In this document: positions 7,436-15,785 of the stretch, one piece after another
Numbering within the stretch: the stretch's first letter is position 1
Layout of the letters: the number at the start of each line of letters is the position of its first letter
Origin: CAVSRC01 sp963730325
GTDB lineage: Bacteria > Pseudomonadota > Alphaproteobacteria > Rhizobiales > Kaistiaceae
Direction: 5' to 3'
Assembly (NCBI GenBank): GCA_963730325.1
Contig: CAVSRC010000014.1
Coordinates: forward strand, 170,858-234,857
Length of the DNA: 64,000 nucleotides
Program-made: the position numbers and the translations under genes
The notes under the pieces: model-generated
What the model was told of the DNA's origin: nothing
What the model saw: only the letters and a program-made list of their open reading frames with translations
The model's database searches: none

Positions 7436-10400
7436 CTAGAGCGGCTCGCTCAGCGCCTTGATGGCCCGGAACACCCGCTCCGAACATTTGCCGTCGCGAA
7501 ACGGAAAGGTCCGCTCGGCGCGCTGCCGGTAGACCGCGTCCTGCGCGCCACCGGCCGCCAGCATGGATTCGACCGCCGCCACCAGATCGGCTTCCTCGTG
7601 GACCACGGGGCCGAAGCCGTCGCGCTCATAGTCGAGATATCCGGCGCGGCTCATGTGACCGCCGCCGAAAAAGACATCCGGGTCGAACTGGTAATAGATG
7701 ACCGGCTTCTGCAGGTAGGCGATGTCGAACGCCTTGGACGAGTAATCGGTGACGAACAGCGACAGGTCGCGGAACGTCTGGTGCAGCGAGGCCCCCTCCC
7801 CGAAACGCTTGAGCTCGACGCTATCGGGGAGGTCGAAGTAGTCCAGATATTGCTCGATATTCGGGTGCGGAAGGAAGATCACGCGCCAGCCGGCGCGTTC
7901 GACGCTCTCCAGAAACCGCTCCGAATGCAGGAAGCTCTTCCAGCGCTGCGCGAACTCGGATTCGAAAAAGGCCTTGTTTGCAGCCCGCGCATTGCCAACT
8001 CCCTCGGCCATGCCGGTCAGTGACGAGCGCCACGTCGGCATGACGATGACAGTGTGACCGTCCCTGACCGGACCGTCGAGCAAGGCATCGTGGCGGGGCA
8101 TGCCGGTCAGCACGACCTCCTTGGCGGTGAACCGGTAGTTCGAGCCATCGCCGACGATCAACTCGTATTCGGCGGGCGAACTGGTGACGAAGCAGTCCAT
8201 CGCCACCGTGTTCAGCCAGCGCGAGATGTCATCGCGAATGACGCCGTGGTTGAGGAACACGTAGCGATATTTGATGAGATCGCCGAACTCCGCCTGGCCG
8301 AGATAGCCGACGACGTAGTGATCGGCCTGCGAGGAAATCAGGTGGCTCGCATTGAGCAGCGCGATCCCGTGCTCGGCCTCGTTGAACGGCAACAGGCGGA
8401 AGCCGTCCGCCGCGAGGCGCGCCCAGTCCGGCGATCCGCGCTGCAGGATGAAATAGGCGTTGATCTCCGGCGCTTGCTGGCGGACGTAGCGGTAGAGCCG
8501 TTCCGCGCTGTCGTCGGCGACCGAGTCGCGGTCCATGAACAGCCAGGCATCCTTGAAGTCGGCTATCGCCTTGGGACTGCGGGCCATTTGTCGAAGCTGG
8601 CGGACATGGGGCGGCAAGCGGCCTTCCGCCGGCACGGGCGTTGCCAGTCCCGATCGAATGCCGGCCAGATCGATCGTGGTAGCCCCCTCCGCGCCGCCCG
8701 CCGATATTTCCGCCCGCAGTCCATCGATGGTCACGGCGAGCACCTGCGCGCCCGACAGCGGCACCCAGGCGATATGCTCCCAGACGAAAGGCGCGCCGAG
8801 GAAATCCACGCCGCGCGACTTGTGGAAGACCGGCGCCACTTCGCGGCCATCGACCTGAAACGCCACCGACGGCGTCTGATTGCGCGACCAGCAGACCGCA
8901 CAGACCAGCTTCTTCGCCGGGTCATGTTGCGTGACGGCGACAAGCTGTCTCGGCGGGTCGATGTTCTTGAACAGGTTGAGAATGCCGAGGCGGTGCGAGA
9001 ACGGGAACGGCGTCAGGTCGTATTGGTCGACCACGTCGGCATCGATGAGCGCGAACGTCTCGGTCAGCAGATCGCCATATTCCCGCCTCTGCGCGTCGGT
9101 CAGAAACGACAGCGAAGCGGAGTCTCCGGCAATGCGACTGATATGCCAGCTCAGGGCGTACAGCACGGAATTCTGCACATAGCGCGGCGCCGTTCCGTTG
9201 ATGTCTCGGGCGGCCTTGAGCAATCCCAGGCACCCGTAGCGTATCTGGTCCGAGTAGTAGTCGGGCCTGAACTGTCCGGTCTGGATGAGGGACGACTTGT
9301 CGTCGCGGATTCGGTAGTTGTAGATCGCGCCGGGCAGAAACAGCACCTGACTGTCGCGCCGCCGCAGCAGATAGCGGCCGACAAAATCGGTGTCCTCGAA
9401 ATTCGGGCTTATCCGCTCATCGAAACGAAGCCGGTCGTCGTCGATCCGGTCCTTGCGGAAAAAGGCATAGGCGACGCTGGTCTGGATGTCGCGGCCCAAT
9501 GCGCCGATGGCAACGACGCGCTCGCCGGAGGCGAAGCGATAGCGCAGCGGCTGCGTGTTCGACCTGGTTGCGGTCTTTTCGATGAACCGAACCAGATTGC
9601 AGACGATCATCGCAACCGCGTCGTCCCGGTGACGCTCGATCGCATCGCTGACGACGGCGAAATAGTCGTCGGCAACGAAGTCGTCCGGATCGACGAAGGT
9701 CACCCAGTCGTGCGAGGCGCGCGCCAGGCCCAGGTTGCGTGCCGACCCGGGTCCGCCGTTTTCCTTGCGGATATAGACGATGTTTTTCGGAAATTTCTTC
9801 TGCCAGCGGCGGATGATCTTCGCTGAACGGTCGGTGGACCCGTCGTCGACGACGATCAGTTCCACATGCGCGCGAAAATCCAGGGTCTGCTTGGTCAGCG
9901 ACGTGAAATAGTCGTCCAGGTATTTCTCGACATTGTAGACAGCGGACACCACGGAGAAGCGGTTGGTGACCCGGCCACGGCCCGGCGCCTTCGGCGCCGC
10001 CGCAAGAAAGGCATCGATATCGTCCGCCTCCGACAGGCGCAGACGGACCGCCTCGTCGCCAAGATCGGCATAGAGCCAGGCGTGTGTCTCCTGCTCGTCG
10101 TGGGCAAACCGCGATGCGGCCAGAACCTCACGCCGCGCGCCGGCGGAACGGCCACCGGCACGCGCCAGCATCCGCCTGGCCCGCGCCGTGCGCCGGCCAA
10201 GCGGGCGCTCCTCGCCGGCCCCGAAGCGCGCCACGATTTCATAGGTCTGGCCGCGCGCAAGCCCGCCGAGATCAAACCAGCACACAAATTCGCCGGCCAA
10301 CGGCATGGCCGGCGTCGTCTTGACGACGCTTCCCTCGAGGGTGCGCAGCGCCGCGGCCAAAATCGGCTTGGGCGCGCGGCAGAACACGCGAAGGGCGGTC

Positions 10401-10438
10401 CCTTCCAGCACGAACCGCTCGTCGGAGATTTCGCTCAT
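7436..10438 (-). CDS. GT2 glycosyltransferase - CDP-glycerol glycerophosphotransferase fusion (paralogue 1)
   Basis: About 1000-residue polymer synthase. Residues about 1-150 form an uncharacterised beta-rich N-terminal domain. Residues about 165-400 are a family 2 glycosyltransferase (FSVVSAVYNVEKYL, VVDDGSTDRS and the DxD-like FVDPDDF). Residues about 630-990 are a Glyphos_transf (TagF/TarF-type) domain with FLNHGVIRDD, LTGMPRHDAL, MPTWR, FLPH and TDYSS. Such proteins build polyol-phosphate-containing capsules or teichoic-acid-like chains at the inner face of the membrane. GC matches its neighbours, unlike the two paralogues at 15.8 and 51.5 kb. The ATG at 10438 is preferred over a 28-residue upstream extension. 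Confidence 0.88.
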   Translation of the reverse strand: MSEISDERFVLEGTALRVFCRAPKPILAAALRTLEGSVVKTTPAMPLAGEFVCWFDLGGLARGQTYEIVARFGAGEERPLGRRTARARRMLARAGGRSAGARREVLAASRFAHDEQETHAWLYADLGDEAVRLRLSEADDIDAFLAAAPKAPGRGRVTNRFSVVSAVYNVEKYLDDYFTSLTKQTLDFRAHVELIVVDDGSTDRSAKIIRRWQKKFPKNIVYIRKENGGPGSARNLGLARASHDWVTFVDPDDFVADDYFAVVSDAIERHRDDAVAMIVCNLVRFIEKTATRSNTQPLRYRFASGERVVAIGALGRDIQTSVAYAFFRKDRIDDDRLRFDERISPNFEDTDFVGRYLLRRRDSQVLFLPGAIYNYRIRDDKSSLIQTGQFRPDYYSDQIRYGCLGLLKAARDINGTAPRYVQNSVLYALSWHISRIAGDSASLSFLTDAQRREYGDLLTETFALIDADVVDQYDLTPFPFSHRLGILNLFKNIDPPRQLVAVTQHDPAKKLVCAVCWSRNQTPSVAFQVDGREVAPVFHKSRGVDFLGAPFVWEHIAWVPLSGAQVLAVTIDGLRAEISAGGAEGATTIDLAGIRSGLATPVPAEGRLPPHVRQLRQMARSPKAIADFKDAWLFMDRDSVADDSAERLYRYVRQQAPEINAYFILQRGSPDWARLAADGFRLLPFNEAEHGIALLNASHLISSQADHYVVGYLGQAEFGDLIKYRYVFLNHGVIRDDISRWLNTVAMDCFVTSSPAEYELIVGDGSNYRFTAKEVVLTGMPRHDALLDGPVRDGHTVIVMPTWRSSLTGMAEGVGNARAANKAFFESEFAQRWKSFLHSERFLESVERAGWRVIFLPHPNIEQYLDYFDLPDSVELKRFGEGASLHQTFRDLSLFVTDYSSKAFDIAYLQKPVIYYQFDPDVFFGGGHMSRAGYLDYERDGFGPVVHEEADLVAAVESMLAAGGAQDAVYRQRAERTFPFRDGKCSERVFRAIKALSEPL

Positions 10439-10670
10439 GGCCGTTCGCCGCCGCGCACAACACCACCGAAACGCTGCAATCTTGGCATGGCCCACTTGAC
10501 GACTGAAAAGGTATTCGGACAATGACGGACCGGGCGGGATTCAACGCAAATCGGCGGTCGATTGCCTGAAATCCGTCGCATGGCGAAGTCCAAACCGTAT
10601 CTCCCCGGCTCAAGGTCGACAAAGACTGCGTGGCCTTCTTCATCCGAATAGATGACCGCGAACAGGTTCC

Positions 10671-12503
10671 TTGATCGCGCTTACCGCTAAGAAACGGTTC
10701 GTCGACATGCTAGCGAATTCTGGAGAAGCATCCACCCCATCGGGCCGCATGCGCAGCGTCCAGGCGTTCCAGCTGGATCAGAAGCTTTGGGGCGGGTTTT
10801 CCGAACGGGCACTGCGCGAAATCACGCAGCTCTACCGATTGCGCACGGCGCCGATCGGCGAACGGATTGGCGCCGCTTGGACGCTCGCCCGCTGGCACGA
10901 ATACGCAAAGCGGTTCGAAAAGGCCTTGTCGTGGGTCAGCGCGACGCACGCGCTGGCGGGATCGCCTATCGTAACGCCGATGATTGCACTGCTTGAATCG
11001 CGTTGCCTCGTCGCCCTGGGCCGCAGCGACGAGGCGCGCATGGTGCTCGATCGCTGCATGGCGGCGTATGATTTCTTCCTCCCGAATATATGCCTCGCCT
11101 ATGCCAATACCTTTGCAAGTGGCGGAACCGAGGAAAGCGAGCGGCTGTCGTGGATCAATCGGGTATTCGAAGCCGCGGGCTTCGCGCCGATTGCCAAGGC
11201 CCGGCCAAACGAACCTCTGACCCTGGAGAACCTCAGCGCGCCCGCGACGCCGGACGGCCCGGCAGATGGAGGACCGACGGTTTCCGTCATCGTCCCGGTC
11301 CACAACGCCTTCGCGACCATCGAGACCGCCATATTGGGCCTCGTGCGCCAGACCTGGCCGAAGATCGAGATCATCGCCGTTGACGATTGCAGCGTCGACG
11401 GGACGTGGGATGCGCTGTCGGCCCTGGCGGAGCAATACAATTCGATCAGGCCGATCCGCCACGACCGCAATTACGGCGTCTATGCCGCGCGCAACACCGG
11501 ACTGACGGCTGCCTCAGGCGACCTGATCACGACCCACGACGGCGATGACTGGTCGCATCCGCAGAAGATCGAGGCCCAGGTGCGCTTCATGGCGCAGTCG
11601 GATGCCCAAGCTTCAAGACTGCACTGGTCGCGCACGACCGACGACCTCGAATTCGTCAATGTCTGGCGCTCGCGAGACAAGCTGATCGTGCCCGATTTCT
11701 CTTCGCTGATGTTTCGCCGCGAGGTGCGCGAACGCCTCGGCGCCTGGGACCGTGTTCGCGCCGCAGCCGACAACGAGTTCGTCGACCGCTTGAAGGCCAC
11801 GTTTGGCCCGGACGCGGTCGTCGAACACCGCCCGGATGTCCCGCTTGCCTTCGGGCGCATGTTGGCGACGTCGCTCACCGCCAGCAGCGGCACGCACGTC
11901 GATACCTTGTGGCACGGCGTACGGCGCGACTACCGCGAGGCGGCCGACCGTTGGTACCGCAAGGCCAAGAGGCCCGATGACCTAAGGCTCGACCCGAAAG
12001 CGGCAGAACGACCTTTTCCGGCCCCGCCCGCGCTTCTGCCGGAGCGGCCTGCGCGGCCGGAATACGATCTTCTGGTGGTGGCGGACTCCAATGCCGGGAG
12101 CCACGCATGGGCGACGACCATGGACTACATGCAGCGCCAGATCGGCAAGCAGAAGCCCGTCGCCTTCTTTCAATGGGCCGAATTCGCGCGGGCGACGGAG
12201 CCCATCAACGCGGCGATCGGATCGCTCGCCGATGCGGGGCGGCTCAATGTCATCAGCGCCGGCGAAGAACTGAAGGCAAAGACGGTATTGATCGGCGACC
12301 CGGCAATCCTCGAAGACATGATCGATCGGCCGCCGAAGGTTGAATTCCAGCAACTTCTGGTCAATACGACGACACAGACGCGGCGCGACAGACGGCTGAG
12401 AAACAAGGAACAGCGACAGCGCTGCGAAGCGCGTGCTGCTGAAGGCCTTTGGCAAGGCCGGTCTGTGGCAACCCATTCGAGCGGAATGACGCATCACAAA
12501 TGA
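10671..12503 (+). CDS. glycosyltransferase family 2 protein
   Basis: About 610-residue protein. Residues 20-180 are helical and TPR-like. Residues about 203-330 form the GT2 domain: VSVIVPVHNAFATIETAI, IIAVDDCSVDGTW and the metal-binding HDGDDW. The rest is an unassigned C-terminal region. It would transfer a nucleotide sugar during capsule or exopolysaccharide assembly. The start is uncertain (TTG 10671 or ATG 10707). The last ~30 residues look non-native. A one-base shift near 12400-12424 would read a natural tail ending LLKAFGKAGLWQPIRAE with a stop at 12489. As it stands, its stop overlaps the next ATG by 4 nt. Confidence 0.8.
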   Translation: MIALTAKKRFVDMLANSGEASTPSGRMRSVQAFQLDQKLWGGFSERALREITQLYRLRTAPIGERIGAAWTLARWHEYAKRFEKALSWVSATHALAGSPIVTPMIALLESRCLVALGRSDEARMVLDRCMAAYDFFLPNICLAYANTFASGGTEESERLSWINRVFEAAGFAPIAKARPNEPLTLENLSAPATPDGPADGGPTVSVIVPVHNAFATIETAILGLVRQTWPKIEIIAVDDCSVDGTWDALSALAEQYNSIRPIRHDRNYGVYAARNTGLTAASGDLITTHDGDDWSHPQKIEAQVRFMAQSDAQASRLHWSRTTDDLEFVNVWRSRDKLIVPDFSSLMFRREVRERLGAWDRVRAAADNEFVDRLKATFGPDAVVEHRPDVPLAFGRMLATSLTASSGTHVDTLWHGVRRDYREAADRWYRKAKRPDDLRLDPKAAERPFPAPPALLPERPARPEYDLLVVADSNAGSHAWATTMDYMQRQIGKQKPVAFFQWAEFARATEPINAAIGSLADAGRLNVISAGEELKAKTVLIGDPAILEDMIDRPPKVEFQQLLVNTTTQTRRDRRLRNKEQRQRCEARAAEGLWQGRSVATHSSGMTHHK

Positions 12504-14501
12504 CTGACTCGACGCAAAGGCCGGTCGTCCATGTGACCTTCGGGACCGAGGGCTTTCGCCAGTCGATTGCGCTGCTGCGCGCCTCTGCCGAACGCCACGG
12601 CATCCACGACATGCGAATCTACACCACCGATCACCCCGTGATCCGCGGCCTCCACCAGCAATTTCCCCGGATCATGGCTCAAGCGCGCGGGGCCGGCTAT
12701 TGGCTGTGGAAGCCGCACATCATCGCCGACACGCTCGCTGCCGTCCCCGACGGCACGCTGGTCGTTTATACCGACGCCGCCGTCGTCTACGTCCAAGATC
12801 CATCATCGTTGTTTGCGCAGGCAGCGCGTCAGCCGGTCAGCGTCTTCAGTAATCGCATGGGCAATGCGCTGCAACGCCACTACACCAAGCGCGACTGCTT
12901 CGTTCTGCTCGACGCCGACCGACCGGAGGAGTGGAACCGACAGCAACTGAGCGCCACCCTTCTCCTGTTCCGCGCGGGCGACAAATCCCGCTCCTTCGTC
13001 GCGGAATGGGCGGGCGCATGCGGGGACGTGCGCGTCCTCACCGACATGCCCAACACCTGCGGCCTGCCCGACCTCGACGGCTTCGTCGAACACCGCCACG
13101 ACCAATCCGTCCTGACGATCATCGCGGCCAGGCACCGCCTGCCGGCGAGGCCGCCGCCCTACTGGACAGCGAACGGCATCTTTGGCGGACAGGAGATCTT
13201 CTGCGTTCACCGCCAGAGCACGCCTCTCAGCGATGAAGCGTTCAAGGCGCGACTGTCCGGGCTTCTGGCGGGTTCCTGGCCGATTGACGCCGAACCTGCC
13301 GGTGAGTCTCTGTGGGAGGAAAGAGAGAAACCGATAGGCGCCACACAGATCACGTTCGGCTACCGACGCCATCCGGCTGCGGCAGCCTATGCGGGCATCG
13401 AGGAGATCGTGGCGCGCGCGCTTGGCTGGTACCTGCCGGTGGTTCAGGGGCGCGAAGCCACCAGCAGCCGCGGAAGCAGCGGTGCGTTCGATCTGATCGA
13501 GCCTGCCGCCTTCGATCTTCATGCGCCAAAGCTCGCCGTGCTTCGGGTCAGCAGCTGGAAGCGCTTTGGCAATGCGGTCCGGCAACTGCGCAACGTCTTC
13601 GCCGTAGCCGAGCGCTGGGGCACGAAACGGATCGAGTTTCCCGGCGCGCACGCGTTTTTCGAGGGCCAGACGGCCGGACCGTTCACGCTGGCCTGGCAGC
13701 ACACGGCGAAGCTTCCGCCAGGGCTTGCCGACGCGCTGCCACGACGCCCCGGCCTGCGCGGCGACTATTTCGCCATCCAGGGTCTTGGACTGAGGCCATC
13801 GCCGGAAGAGACCGCGCACCTGTTCGACACATACATTCGGCCGCTGCTGACGCCTGCCCTGCGCCAATGGCGTGGCGATGTCGGCCCCGACGACATGGTG
13901 CTCCACTTTCGCGGCGGTGACGTCTTCGAAGACGAGGACCGGCAAACCGGTACATCCGGGCTATGGCCAGCCGCCGGCGGGCTTCTATGTGGCCGCGGTC
14001 GAGCGCGAACGGCCCGCGACGGTCTGGCTTGTCTTCGAGGATCACAGAAACCCGGCGGTAGTCGAGGTTACCCGCGCATTGCGCGGAAAAGGAATCGACG
14101 TCCGCATGCAATCGGCCTCGCTCGGCGAAGACCTGCATGTCCTCCTCAGCGCGCCGAAGCTGGTCGTCGGCGCCGGGACGTTCGGGCTGGCGGCGGCCGC
14201 CCTCTCCACCCGTCTCGACACCCTGTACCTGTTCGGTCAGCCGCCGCCCAGCCTCACGAGACTGGGCTTTCGCATCATCTCCGCCATCGACAGCGACAGC
14301 CGGTACAGCCGGCTTGTCCTGGCGGACTGGCGTGCATCCGCAGACCAGCTGGAACTGATGCGCACCTATCCCGCGAGTGCCATCGTATTCGACTCGAGCG
14401 GCGATGCCGTTCCTGCAAGCGGCCGGCGCCCGCCCGGCACCGCCGTAGCGCGTGTGGATGCGGACAGTCCGCACCCCGCACGGCCGCCGGATACAACCTG
14501 A
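12500..14501 (+). pseudogene. two-domain glycosyltransferase with a frameshift near 13,940
   Basis: The reading frame from 12500 encodes an N-terminal glycosyltransferase-like half (YWLWKPHII, then VVYTDAAVVYV as the metal-site strand). It continues into a second domain with LHFRGGDVF, reminiscent of the HxRxGD motif of GDP-fucose-type transferases. At about 13,935-13,945 the frame is lost. The homologous continuation (PVHPGYGQPPAGFY, then LVFEDHRNP and VVGAGTFGLA) is in the +1 frame and ends at 14501. One extra base restores a protein of about 665 residues. This could be a genuine pseudogene, a sequencing error or a slippage site. The adjacent gmd makes a GDP-deoxyhexose donor plausible. Confidence 0.75.
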
Positions 14502-14549
14502 CCGCAGCCCATGAGGGATGTCGCGTCCCAGACACGAATGTGCCATGAC

Positions 14550-14558
14550 GGGGGGGGG
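14550..14558 (+). repeat. poly-G tract (9 G) upstream of GT8
   Basis: A nine-base G homopolymer sits 25 bp before the GT8 start codon, in the only spacer between two glycosyltransferase genes. It is a possible slippage site affecting transcription or a read-through frame, but one sequence cannot show variation. Confidence 0.6.
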
Positions 14559-14583
14559 CTGAGACAGGGACCACGAACGGGCA

Positions 14584-15582
14584 ATGGCCGACCGCAACGC
14601 CGTCGTCCTTGTTGCCGACGCAAACTATTTTCCGGCAGGCGCCTTTATTGCCGAACAACTGGCCGCGCTCTGCCCGCCGGCCGACACCGATATCGTCCTG
14701 GCGTCGGATTCACAGGTCGATATGGACAAGGCCCGGCGGTTCGGCCTGCGGGCAGAACTCATGCCCTTCGAGCCCGGCCTCCTCAGCGACCGCCTGCCGG
14801 TGCGCGTCCACTTCACGGCGGCGAGCTACTACAGACTCTTTCTGCCCCGTCTGCTGGCGAAGCGGTACAGCCGCATCCTCTACATCGACACGGACATCTA
14901 CATTCACGGGCGGAGCCTGTTCGACCTGTTCCGCCTCGATATGCAGGGTCATGCGATTGGCGCGGTTCGCGACCCCGTCGTCGCGTTTCGCGAGGTTCAT
15001 ATCGACGAACTGGTGGAAACGCTTGGCAGGACATCGAACAAGTACATGAACTCGGGCGTGATGCTGATCGACGTCGCGCGATATCTTGCCGATGACCTCG
15101 AAACACGCGTCCTGGCGGTGGCCACCGCCAGCCCATCGCTCCGCCTGGTCGATCAGACCGCCATCAACATGGTCCTGCGCGGCAACTGGCTGGAGCTGTC
15201 ACCGAGCTACAATTGCGCCCCACTTCACTGGGCGTCCTTCGTCCGCAGGGTTTGCGTGCCGGTCATCACGCATGTCACCGGTCCGGTGAAGCACTGGCAT
15301 GGGCCCCACTTCAACCTGGATCATCCGGCCCGTCGAGATTTCGAGCGCTTCCTGAAAGAAACGCCCTGGGCTGACTTTCTCTCGAGATTCTACGACTTCC
15401 AGGACGCCTGGAAGGCCGTCGCCAACCGGACGCCGACCTTCCGGCTGCCGCCGAACCCGCTGGCCCAAATGACGATAATCGACGCGCGTCGCGTGGCCGC
15501 CTATCTGCGAACGACGGCGTTTGCCGACGTCGAACAGGGCATCAACCAGATCGCGCTCGAGCGGATACCCGACGGGCTGTAG
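14584..15582 (+). CDS. glycosyltransferase family 8 protein
   Basis: 332-residue GT8 enzyme that transfers glucose or galactose from a UDP-sugar with retention of configuration, as in LPS core and capsule synthesis. Visible motifs are the N-terminal strand VVLVADANYF, the metal-binding DxD in LYIDTDIY (residue ~100), NSGVMLID (residue ~158) and the C-terminal HVTGPVKHW motif. Length is typical. It is the last gene of the plus-strand glycosyltransferase run. A copy of the pgi 3' end follows directly. Confidence 0.9.
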   Translation: MADRNAVVLVADANYFPAGAFIAEQLAALCPPADTDIVLASDSQVDMDKARRFGLRAELMPFEPGLLSDRLPVRVHFTAASYYRLFLPRLLAKRYSRILYIDTDIYIHGRSLFDLFRLDMQGHAIGAVRDPVVAFREVHIDELVETLGRTSNKYMNSGVMLIDVARYLADDLETRVLAVATASPSLRLVDQTAINMVLRGNWLELSPSYNCAPLHWASFVRRVCVPVITHVTGPVKHWHGPHFNLDHPARRDFERFLKETPWADFLSRFYDFQDAWKAVANRTPTFRLPPNPLAQMTIIDARRVAAYLRTTAFADVEQGINQIALERIPDGL

Positions 15583-15584
15583 GC

Positions 15585-15653
15585 GCGCGGCTACTTCCGC
15601 AGCGCCGCGATGGCGGACAGCAGGCCGACGGTCGACGCATCCCGCCGGCCGGC
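15585..15653. repeat. duplicated pgi 3' end (distal remnant)
   Basis: Read on the minus strand, this stretch encodes RDASTVGLLSAIAALRK and a stop, the same C-terminus as the intact pgi gene. It matches 19144-19213 with two substitutions over its first ~57 bp. There is no pgi body to its right, only the low-GC gene at 15.8-18.8 kb. It is therefore one of two direct repeats flanking that gene. Confidence 0.9.
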
Positions 15654-15785
15654 TTCGCCGAAGGCAGACCTCGAGCGCTATCCAGTTGCCCGTGACGTCA
15701 TCCATATCCGCCCGCCATGTCCGCCCGCGGCCAGCGACTGCCCTGCCCGGTCGTTGCATTTCCGCTTCAGGCACCTGAGTTGAAT

